Origin: Marinomonas arctica
GTDB lineage: Bacteria; Pseudomonadota; Gammaproteobacteria; Pseudomonadales; Marinomonadaceae
Assembly: GCF_003259225.1 (NCBI RefSeq)
Contig: NZ_QHJF01000044.1
Coordinates: forward strand, 1 to 32,121
Direction: 5' to 3'
DNA: 32,121 nucleotides
Shown here: piece after piece, positions 25,718-32,121 of the stretch
How the letters are laid out: the number at the start of each line of letters is the position of its first letter
Numbering within the stretch: the first letter of the stretch is position 1
Program-made: the position numbers and the translations under genes
The notes under the pieces: model-generated
The model's database searches: none
What the model was told of the DNA's origin: nothing
The model's input: only the letters and a program-made list of their open reading frames with translations

Positions 25718-27111
25718 AAATTTGCCCTGTTGTGTTGTCTGGCGGTGTTGGTAGCCGCCTTTGGCCTTTATCCCGTGAGCACTTTCCTAAGCAGTGTTTG
25801 AATCTCACGGATTCTTTGTCTTCTTTATTGCAACAAACCTTGGCAAGAATGAGTCATCTTAATGTTCAGCCGCCGATTGTGGTGTGTAATGACGATCATC
25901 GTTTTTTAATTGCTCAGCAGCTTCAGGATATGGGTGTAAAGGGTGCTAAAGTTATGCTGGAGCCAGTAGGGCGCAATACCGCCCCTGCTGTGGCATTAGC
26001 CGCTTTTGAAGTGTTGCAATCAGATAACGAAGACTCTTTGATGTTGGTTCTTCCTGCCGATCATGTGATTCGTAATACTGCAGCGTTTGAAAAAGCCATT
26101 GAGCAAGCCAAAGTGCTTGCGAAAGCCGGCGGCTTAGTCACCTTTGGTATCAAACCAACCCGTGCTGAAACTGGCTACGGCTACATTAAAGCAGGACAAG
26201 ATGCTTGCGTAGAAAAATTCGTTGAGAAGCCAGATTTAGCCACCGCGCAATCTTATTTAGAAAGTGGCAACTATCTTTGGAATAGCGGTATGTTTTTGTT
26301 TCAAACTAGTCAATACCTTGCTGAACTTAAACAATACCGCCCAGATATCTATGCTGCAGTAGCGTCTGCCTATGGTAATCGTACCGAAGATTTGGATTTT
26401 ATTCGTATCGGTGCCGAAGTGTTTACTGCGTGTCCGAGCGAATCCATTGACTATGCGGTTATGGAAACAACAAAAAATGCCAAAGTTGTGCCTTACGCTG
26501 GCGATTGGAGCGACATTGGTGCGTGGAATGCTTTGCATGACTACAGCGACAAAGACAGTAACCACAATGTACTAGTTGGTGACGTGATGGCGGAATCGAC
26601 GACAAATTCCTTGATTCGTGCTGAGTCTCGTTTGGTGGCGACCGTTGGGGTGAATAACCTAGTGGTGATTGAAACCGCCGATGCTGTATTGATCATGGAT
26701 AAAGACCAGTCACAAGATGTCAAAAAAATCGTCAGTCGTATCAAAGCTGAAGGTCGCCAAGAACACATGCACCATACCACAGTGCATCGCCCTTGGGGCA
26801 CTTATCAAACGGTTGATCTTGGTGATCGTCATCAGGTGAAACGTATCATGGTAAAACCGGGTGAGAAGTTAAGTGTGCAAATGCACCACCATCGTGCTGA
26901 GCATTGGGTGGTCGTATCCGGTACAGCCAAAGTACAAAACGGTGAGCGTGAAATACTATTAACCGAGAATGAATCTACCTATATTCCTGTTGGCGTGGTT
27001 CATGCTTTAGAAAACCCAGGTAAAATTCCATTAGAGTTGATTGAAGTGCAATCTGGAAGTTACTTAGGGGAAGATGACATTGTGCGTTTTAGCGATCGTT
27101 ATGGTCGCTAA
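25714..27111 (+). CDS. manC: Mannose-1-phosphate guanylyltransferase / mannose-6-phosphate isomerase
   Basis: This 465-residue bifunctional type II enzyme has an N-terminal nucleotidyltransferase domain (PVVLSGGVGSRLWPLSREHF then PKQ; MLEPVGRNTAPAVALAAFEV; VEKPD) and a C-terminal cupin isomerase domain (RPWGTYQTVDLGDRHQVKRI; MHHHRAEHWVVVSGTAKV). It makes GDP-mannose for gmd. It begins with ATGA overlap to the preceding transferase and is less AT-rich than the glycosyltransferase block. It is followed 24 bp later by a strong intrinsic terminator, so it probably closes the main operon. Confidence 0.96.
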   Translation: MKICPVVLSGGVGSRLWPLSREHFPKQCLNLTDSLSSLLQQTLARMSHLNVQPPIVVCNDDHRFLIAQQLQDMGVKGAKVMLEPVGRNTAPAVALAAFEVLQSDNEDSLMLVLPADHVIRNTAAFEKAIEQAKVLAKAGGLVTFGIKPTRAETGYGYIKAGQDACVEKFVEKPDLATAQSYLESGNYLWNSGMFLFQTSQYLAELKQYRPDIYAAVASAYGNRTEDLDFIRIGAEVFTACPSESIDYAVMETTKNAKVVPYAGDWSDIGAWNALHDYSDKDSNHNVLVGDVMAESTTNSLIRAESRLVATVGVNNLVVIETADAVLIMDKDQSQDVKKIVSRIKAEGRQEHMHHTTVHRPWGTYQTVDLGDRHQVKRIMVKPGEKLSVQMHHHRAEHWVVVSGTAKVQNGEREILLTENESTYIPVGVVHALENPGKIPLELIEVQSGSYLGEDDIVRFSDRYGR

Positions 27112-27134
27112 ATCATTGCGAGTATGATTTTAGA

Positions 27135-27167
27135 CAAAACGAGGTCTGTGCCTCGTTTTGTTTTTTT
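27135..27167 (+). terminator. Strong intrinsic terminator after manC
   Basis: A perfect 10-bp stem, CAAAACGAGG / CCTCGTTTTG, with a six-base loop TCTGTG is followed by seven T residues (TTTTTTT) before CG. It lies 24 bp after the manC stop and about 40 bp before manB. Confidence 0.93.
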
Positions 27168-27205
27168 CGTTATTTTATTAAATAGATGAATAGAGTGCAT
27201 TGGTT

Positions 27206-28657
27206 ATGACGACCCTGAAAGAGCTTAGCATAGAGCAAAACGTGGCTTTTGGTACCAGTGGTGTAAGAGCGTTAGTGGAAAACCTGACATCTAAACTGTG
27301 CTATGCCTATGCCCAAGCCTTCTTGCAAAAAATATGTTCAGACGCCACGCAGGTGGCTGTGGGTATCGATTTGCGCCCCAGTAGCCCAGACATTGCCTGT
27401 GCTATGATAAAAGCCGCTCAAGATTTAAATATAGACGTTGTTTTTTGTGGGGCCTTACCTACCCCAGCATTGGCGTATTTTGCTATGCAAAACGGCATGC
27501 CAAGCATCATGATTACGGGTAGTCATATACCGTTTGACCGTAACGGCTTTAAGTTTTATACCTCAACCGGTGAAATTACCAAAGCGGATGAGCTTAGCAT
27601 CCAAAATGCGCCAGTAAGCAAACGTAGTAGCGATTTTTGTTTGGCTAAGTTGCCGCAAGTCGATTTAGCCGCCAGCTTTTTATATCAAAAACGTTATACG
27701 GATTTGTTTTCATCGACTGTCTTAGAGGGTAAGCGCATCGGTTTATATGAGCATTCTGGTGTTGGCCGTGACCTTATTACGTCCGTATTAAAACAACTGG
27801 GTGCTGAGGTAATTAGTCTGGATCGTACAGATACGTTTGTGCCGATTGATACGGAAGCCGTTTCAGAAGCCGATCAGTTAAAAGCCTTTGTTTGGTCGAA
27901 AGAATGGGAATTAGACGCCATTGTATCCACCGATGGGGATGCAGATCGCCCTTTAATAAGCGATGAAAATGGTCTTTGGTTGCGTGGTGATGTTGTGGGT
28001 ATTTTAGTGGCGCGTTTCTTACAAGCCACCCACGTCGCTACACCTGTGAATGCTAATACCGCCTTGGAGCTGGTTAATCCCAATATGTTTACTAAGCGTA
28101 CGCGAATTGGCTCTCCTTATGTTATAGAAGCGATGCAAGCGTTCGCGTTACAAGCTACGTTGACTACTGATAGCCCCAAGGTTGTTGGCTACGAAGCCAA
28201 TGGCGGCTTTTTAGTGGATAATGACATGCCGTGTGGGCTAGGTATGCTAAATGCCTTGCCTACCCGTGATGCAGTACTACCTATTTTGGCTGTGCTTTGT
28301 CAGTCCGCCCAAGACGGTTTAGCAATTAGCCAATTGGTAGACGGTTTGCCTGCTCGTTATACTTATAGTGACCGTATTCAACAGGTTCCGATCGAATTTA
28401 GTCAGACGTTAATTAAACAGCTAAAAGAGGATAGCCAGCAGATGCAATGCTTTTTGGAAGCAACTGGCGCTGTGGAACCCAATATTGACACTATTGATGA
28501 AACCGACGGACTGCGTATTCACCTAAGTAATCAGGAAATCGTTCATCTTAGACCCTCTGGTAATGCGCCTGAGTTACGCTGTTATGCAGAGTCATCAGAA
28601 ATAAATCGTTCGAAGCAGATTGTTGATCTAGCTTTGAAATATGTTCAAGCAAGTTAA
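27206..28657 (+). CDS. manB: Phosphomannomutase
   Basis: This 483-residue member of the alpha-D-phosphohexomutase family interconverts mannose-6-phosphate and mannose-1-phosphate for ManC. The four family landmarks are visible: the early loop FGTSGVRA, the phosphoserine loop ITGSHIPFDRNG with Ser106, the metal loop DGDADRP, and the C-terminal phosphate-binding RPSGNAPELR. The phosphoserine loop is TGSH rather than the common TASH, a variant I have seen in manB genes of O-antigen clusters. The frame extends two codons to TTG 27200, but ATG 27206 is the conventional start. The gene is isolated from manC by a terminator. Use of glucose phosphates as well is possible in this family. Confidence 0.92.
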   Translation: MTTLKELSIEQNVAFGTSGVRALVENLTSKLCYAYAQAFLQKICSDATQVAVGIDLRPSSPDIACAMIKAAQDLNIDVVFCGALPTPALAYFAMQNGMPSIMITGSHIPFDRNGFKFYTSTGEITKADELSIQNAPVSKRSSDFCLAKLPQVDLAASFLYQKRYTDLFSSTVLEGKRIGLYEHSGVGRDLITSVLKQLGAEVISLDRTDTFVPIDTEAVSEADQLKAFVWSKEWELDAIVSTDGDADRPLISDENGLWLRGDVVGILVARFLQATHVATPVNANTALELVNPNMFTKRTRIGSPYVIEAMQAFALQATLTTDSPKVVGYEANGGFLVDNDMPCGLGMLNALPTRDAVLPILAVLCQSAQDGLAISQLVDGLPARYTYSDRIQQVPIEFSQTLIKQLKEDSQQMQCFLEATGAVEPNIDTIDETDGLRIHLSNQEIVHLRPSGNAPELRCYAESSEINRSKQIVDLALKYVQAS

Positions 28658-28766
28658 AGTGTGAGCATTGTCTTTGAGGTATCTATTATTTACACTTAGT
28701 CTTTAGTGTTAAAAATTATATCTAATGCACAATTATATATTTCAATGATTTCTAAGTAGGTTTGGT

Positions 28767-30092
28767 GTGACAGAAAAATACATTCCCCGCTATCAGTCAA
28801 TTCGTGTATTGTGGTCGTATCGTCTTGTGGATTTATGTGTCCCCTTCACAATGCTATCTTTGGTGCATTTTTTCTTTAGTATCCAACCGTGGAAAGAGCC
28901 TTATACTTGGCTTGGTATCATGGCTGGTTTATTTTTTGTCGTCTTCACTCAATTGTTAGGTGGATACAGCCGCTACGCTGAACGTTCAATTGCAAAAAAG
29001 ATTGAGATTGTCTTCAAAACGTGGGCATTTAATGTACTATTATTAATCTTTATTGCTTACCTTAACGCAGCTGTACTCAGCCTTGCTCGCTCTGTGATAT
29101 TGGTATGGGTTGTATTAACACCGTTTGTTATTTTGTCTTTTAAGTTGCTAATTAACTACAAAAGTCGATCCACCCAAAATGGGCGGACCGAGATTTTAGT
29201 ATTAGGTAAAGGTTATTGCTTTAATGCGTTCGAACTCGCTCAGTTGGACAGGCATAATATTCGGTTGCATACTATTGATGAGTATGACGAAGCTGTGTTG
29301 CGTGCCAAGGTTGAAACAATATCGCCTGACTTTTTGGTTATCAACTTAGATAAAAAAGCAGAGCCTCGTTTGGTAAGAGAACTTACCCACCTTGATTTAA
29401 AGGGCGTTCAACTTTTAGCATTGCATCATTTTATGGAAAGCTTTCTGCGTAAATGCTATATATCTTACGACTCTACAGAGCTAGGTTATTTGGAGAGCAT
29501 ACGATCATATAATCGTGTTAATTATTTAATTAAGCGTATTGTTGATATCTTTGTTTGTTTAAGCCTCGCTGTATTCACCTCGCCTGTGATGCTCTATGCT
29601 ATATATAAAATCAGACAAGAGTCACCTGGTGCTATTTTGTTTAAGCAGTCACGTGTTGGTTTAAACGGTAAGAACTTTCAGGCGATTAAGTTTCGCAGTA
29701 TGCACGAGAATTCTGTTTTTAACCCTTATACTCAGGAAGAAGATCCGCGTATTTTTCCATTTGGCAATACAATGCGACGTACCCGTATCGATGAACTACC
29801 GCAATTGTGGAACGTGTTTGTTGGTGATATGCATTTGTTTGGTCCTCGCACAGAGTGGGATATTTTGGTTGAGGGTTATGAGAAAGACATACCCTATTAC
29901 CATGAACGCCACTTAGTACGTCCTGGCATTTCTGGTTGGGCGCAGGTTTTGTATCCCTATGGCGCGAACACAGAAGATGCTCGTCAAAAGCTCATGTACG
30001 ATTTGTATTATATCAAGCACTGGAGTATTTGGCTGGAAATCGAAACGCTTATTCGTACCGTGTTGGTGGTGTTGGGACGTAAAGGGTTGTAA
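28767..30092 (+). CDS. Undecaprenyl-phosphate sugar-phosphate transferase (WbaP/WcaJ-type, initiating)
   Basis: This 441-residue polyisoprenyl-phosphate hexose-1-phosphate transferase has a four-helix membrane N-terminus, a CoA-binding-like middle region (about 140-240) and a C-terminal bacterial sugar transferase domain from about 245: LIKRIVDIFVCLSLAVF, IKFRSMHENS, RTRIDELPQLWNV, GDMHLFGPR and VRPGISGWAQV. It would transfer a hexose-1-phosphate (Glc or Gal) to undecaprenyl phosphate and so start the repeat unit. Start is GTG 28767 with AGG 6 bp upstream. It lies 109 bp after manB and is the last gene of the locus. The sugar cannot be read from sequence; the separate N-terminal domain is typical of the long WcaJ/WbaP form. 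Confidence 0.92.
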   Translation: MTEKYIPRYQSIRVLWSYRLVDLCVPFTMLSLVHFFFSIQPWKEPYTWLGIMAGLFFVVFTQLLGGYSRYAERSIAKKIEIVFKTWAFNVLLLIFIAYLNAAVLSLARSVILVWVVLTPFVILSFKLLINYKSRSTQNGRTEILVLGKGYCFNAFELAQLDRHNIRLHTIDEYDEAVLRAKVETISPDFLVINLDKKAEPRLVRELTHLDLKGVQLLALHHFMESFLRKCYISYDSTELGYLESIRSYNRVNYLIKRIVDIFVCLSLAVFTSPVMLYAIYKIRQESPGAILFKQSRVGLNGKNFQAIKFRSMHENSVFNPYTQEEDPRIFPFGNTMRRTRIDELPQLWNVFVGDMHLFGPRTEWDILVEGYEKDIPYYHERHLVRPGISGWAQVLYPYGANTEDARQKLMYDLYYIKHWSIWLEIETLIRTVLVVLGRKGL

Positions 30093-30129
30093 GTAGGCGA
30101 GACTGTGGCATGGTGTTATCCATGCGGAA

Positions 30130-30588
30130 GTGCAGAGCGGGATTTTGCTGAGCGTATGTATGTGTATCCTAGACTACAGACTGTTTGATCGGTATGAAAG
30201 AGCCGAAGAACGTCAAGTATGTAAGTTTCAGCTAGTGCAATTCATGTACGAGCGGAGTTATGAGCGTGATGTTATATTAGAATTGTTCCAGGTTATTGAT
30301 TGGATGATCCGTTTGCCAGATGTTTTGGAGCGCCAGTTCCTAGAATCAGTATATCAACTAGAGGAGTCTAAAAAAATGCCTTACGTCACCAGTGCAGAGG
30401 CGTTTTGGAATTTAGAAAGGAATGCAGCAGGGGAAGCGGCTATAATGCTGCGACTGATGGCATGCAAATACGGTGTTGACGTAGTGGCGGCATACCGTGA
30501 GCGGATTGAAAAAGCCTATGCTGAAACCCTACTGGAATGGTCAGAACGACTTCTCTTCGCCGAGAAAATAGAAGACATTTTTCATTGA
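30130..30588 (+). pseudogene. 5'-truncated Rpn-family/DUF4351 transposase-like remnant
   Basis: The 152-residue frame from GTG 30130 contains the C-terminal part of the Rpn-type recombination-promoting nuclease/putative transposase family: RERAEER-like charged stretch, VCKFQLVQFMYERSYERDVI, ELFQVIDWMIRLPDVLERQF, and the DUF4351-like end GVDVVAAYRERIEKAYAETL then EWSERLLFAEKIEDIF. Full proteins are about 300 residues and begin with a PD-(D/E)XK nuclease domain, which is missing; only 37 bp separate the start from the previous stop. The first 15 or so residues do not look like the family, so the start is probably not natural. I regard it as a decayed remnant. Assignment is by recalled family pattern. 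Confidence 0.7.
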
Positions 30589-30659
30589 TATTTTGTTGCG
30601 CTAAAGCACGATAAGAAAACATAGCACCATCGTCACAAAGAATTACGACCTACAAAACC

Positions 30660-30816
30660 AATCACCCGTAGGCCGGATGAATCGAGAAACGAAGATGCTT
30701 ACTTGAAAATAAAAGCTGTGTTCATCATCACCCAACGCCGGATAACGGTCGTACCTCCCTCCTCCTTTATCGCCTGATAACGCCTAGGCTCATCAGGCCT
30801 ACGGGTGATTTTTTTT
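30660..30816. repeat. Composite REP-like inverted repeat, copy D; possible bidirectional terminator
   Basis: Two 21-base arms, 30660-30680 and 30790-30810, are reverse complements with one mismatch; the left starts AATCACCCGTAGGCC. A nested 7-bp stem, GCCTGAT (30772-30778) and ATCAGGC (30792-30798), lies near the right arm. Eight T residues (30809-30816) follow the right arm. The element lies between the rightward remnant and the leftward DUF2235 gene, where a two-way terminator would be expected. It shares the CGTAGGYC core with the other copies but has a distinct centre. Confidence 0.65.
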
Positions 30817-30901
30817 GGTTTGTATTGTGTTTTCGTAGGACATCATGAGCGCAGCGTAATGTGCCGTTGGTGATGTTGGTTGGGAATGTGGGATCACGGT
30901 T

Positions 30902-30945
30902 CGTGCGTCAGATTACGCCTCGTACCTTGTCTCATCTGACCTACA
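30902..30945 (-). repeat. REP-like palindromic repeat, copy E (reads into the DUF2235 gene)
   Basis: The plus-strand sequence starts CGTGCGTCAGATTACGCCTC and ends CATCTGACCTAC, the reverse complement of copy A. It differs from copy F by two bases over 43. Its first bases include the stop codon of the DUF2235 gene (30913-30915 on the minus strand). Confidence 0.85.
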
Positions 30946-31965
30946 AGACCTACGGGGTGAAGCGTGGTGCCAGAGTGTGGCGGGTGTTGGGCAGTGGGCG
31001 ATGGGGAAGTAGCCGATGTTGCTGTGGATGCGTTGGGTGACGCTGTGATGCCAGTGGGGTGAGAGTGTGTGGTTGGGTTGGTCGTTTTCCAGTACGCAGC
31101 AGTGCCGTGGGGCGAGGGTGAGGTCGCGCCAGATGTTTAGGTTGCGTTGTTGGTAGTGTATTTTGCCTAGGTGTTTGGGCTCTATGGTGAGCAGTGGTTG
31201 CCAGTGAGGCGGCTGACTTTTTGCTAGGCGCGCTTTTTGGTAAGTGTGTTGTTTGGTTTGTTGTTCGATCCAGTCTATTAAGAGACGTAATACTATGTCT
31301 CCTATGCCATCTTTGCGGTAGCCACCGCCAATGTCTGAATGTACTCCTGCTAGCCAGATTTCGAGTGCTCTTCCATCGTGGTTGATCAATGTGGGACGAA
31401 AAGCGAGTCGTTGCTCGTCTAAAGCGGCCAGGTGTAAGGCGCGGTGCACGCCGTCTGGCAGTGTGTGTCCATGTTCAAATACCACGTCGCTTTGCGGGCG
31501 TTGGCGGGTGTCTAAATTTGGCCAGCCTATGGAAGCGACGGTGTCGATGACGGCTTCTATGATGATAGGGCGATCAATGAGTGGGGTGATGAGCGCGGCA
31601 AAGCGTCTTGCTAAGGCCGCGCCTCGGCTAAAACCTATTAAGACAATGTGGCGCGTAGAGCGGCTATAATGGTGTTTGAAGTCGTTTAAGGCGCGGTTTA
31701 AAATGGTGGCTACGTGGCCGGATTCAATGGCAAACGCTGCGTTGATTTTTTGTTCCAGCCAATGGCCGTAGGTGCCGATGCCAGCGTAGTAAAAGCTGCG
31801 ATGGGGGAGGTGTGTGGGCGTTGTGTCTATGTGGTTTTTTACGCGACCACCCAGTAGCAGGTGAGATTTTAATACGTTGGTGATGCTCGAAACGCTGTGT
31901 TCTGGTGCGTAGGCGTCATTTGGGCTATTGTCTGTGCCATCGAAATGAAAAAATAATGTCGACAT
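30913..31965 (-). CDS. DUF2235-domain alpha/beta hydrolase (phospholipase-like)
   Basis: This 350-residue minus-strand protein opens STLFFHFDGTDNSPNDA, with the DGTxN signature of DUF2235. It has the nucleophile elbow GFSRGAA (Ser113), a candidate acid Asp141 in EAVIDTVASIG, and a candidate base His209 in AGVHSDIGGGY. DUF2235 proteins include Tle1-type phospholipases of type VI secretion; no PAAR, VgrG or immunity gene is visible here, so an effector role is not supported. No signal peptide is seen. A perfect AAGGAGG (31973-31979) lies 7 bp before ATG 31965. The last about ten residues and the stop are encoded by repeat E, so the native C-terminus may have been altered. The gene is convergent with the polysaccharide locus. 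Confidence 0.85.
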   Translation of the reverse strand: MSTLFFHFDGTDNSPNDAYAPEHSVSSITNVLKSHLLLGGRVKNHIDTTPTHLPHRSFYYAGIGTYGHWLEQKINAAFAIESGHVATILNRALNDFKHHYSRSTRHIVLIGFSRGAALARRFAALITPLIDRPIIIEAVIDTVASIGWPNLDTRQRPQSDVVFEHGHTLPDGVHRALHLAALDEQRLAFRPTLINHDGRALEIWLAGVHSDIGGGYRKDGIGDIVLRLLIDWIEQQTKQHTYQKARLAKSQPPHWQPLLTIEPKHLGKIHYQQRNLNIWRDLTLAPRHCCVLENDQPNHTLSPHWHHSVTQRIHSNIGYFPIAHCPTPATLWHHASPRRSCRSDETRYEA

Positions 31966-31972
31966 TGTGTGT

Positions 31973-31979
31973 CCTCCTT
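31973..31979 (-). promoter_or_regulatory. Perfect Shine-Dalgarno for the DUF2235 gene
   Basis: On the minus strand the sequence reads AAGGAGG, 7 bases before ATG 31965. It fixes this start and is the strongest ribosome-binding site in the window. Confidence 0.8.
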
Positions 31980-32065
31980 GTGGTTATGAACCCATCTTCC
32001 TGATGGTTGGGGTAGCATAACATGGTTTTTTGTCGGTGTGGTGTTTGAGGGATTATGTTTTGCCT

Positions 32066-32111
32066 CGTGCGTCAGATTACGCCTCGTGCCTCGTCTCATC
32101 TGACCTACGGG
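32066..32111 (-). repeat. REP-like palindromic repeat, copy F
   Basis: The plus strand reads CGTGCGTCAGATTACGCCTC through CATCTGACCTACGGG. It differs from copy E by two bases over 43 and is the reverse complement of copy A outside the centre. It lies upstream of the DUF2235 gene, so copies E and F flank that gene as direct repeats. Confidence 0.85.
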
Positions 32112-32121
32112 ATGTTGTGTG

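Noticed and set aside
31869..32099. Minus-strand frame of 76 codons upstream of the DUF2235 gene
   Set aside because: It starts in repeat F and runs out of frame across the DUF2235 ribosome-binding site and start; no recognisable sequence.
30660..32111. Possible CRISPR array from repeated palindromic units
   Set aside because: Copies are irregularly spaced, in different orientations, of variable sequence and with a gene between them; no cas genes are present.

Overview
The window looks like chromosomal DNA of a marine gammaproteobacterium. A Marinomonas-like member of the Oceanospirillales is my best guess, based on protein similarity remembered from that group and on the dispersed palindromic repeats; no rRNA or other marker gene confirms it. 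Nearly the whole window is one surface-polysaccharide locus, probably a Wzx/Wzy-dependent O-antigen or capsule, running left to right.

Layout. At 1-496 (minus strand) is the N-terminal part of a beta-CASP-type metallo-beta-lactamase hydrolase, cut by the window edge. From 689 come wzz (chain length), a 29-codon ORF coupled to a MarR-type EPS-associated regulator, a UDP-glucuronate 4-epimerase and ugd. Together Ugd and the epimerase supply UDP-GlcA and UDP-GalA. From 5005 to 16453 is a nucleotide-sugar block: gmd, two SDR genes, colD and gmm (GDP-colitose branch), then ddhD-rfbF-rfbG-rfbH, a YerE-like ThDP enzyme and an SDR reductase (CDP-yersiniose-type branch). A 387-bp AT-rich spacer follows. 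From 16841 to 27111 is an assembly block: a GT10 fucosyltransferase-like gene, wzx, a GT2, a GT4, a wzy candidate, an AsnB-type amidotransferase, another GT4 and manC. A strong terminator separates manC from manB and a WbaP/WcaJ-like initiating transferase, which close the locus at 30092.

How it works together. ManB and ManC make GDP-mannose. Gmd converts it to GDP-4-keto-6-deoxymannose, ColD removes the 3-OH, and an SDR would finish GDP-L-colitose. RfbF, RfbG, RfbH and DdhD turn glucose-1-phosphate into a CDP-3,6-dideoxy-4-ketohexose. YerE would add a two-carbon unit from pyruvate, and the next SDR would reduce it to a yersiniose-type branched sugar. The initiating transferase plus four glycosyltransferases fit a repeat unit of about five sugars, which would be flipped by Wzx, polymerised by Wzy and length-controlled by Wzz. 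The AsnB-like protein may amidate the uronic acid.

Right of the locus are a 5'-truncated Rpn/DUF4351-type remnant, a cluster of palindromic repeats and a minus-strand DUF2235 hydrolase gene whose stop codon lies inside a repeat. The same repeat family occurs left of gmd but I did not see it between gmd and the initiating transferase, so it brackets the serotype-specific part. The SDR genes at 6147-7956 and the stretch from about 15575 to 22600 are visibly more AT-rich than their neighbours, which suggests mosaic assembly.
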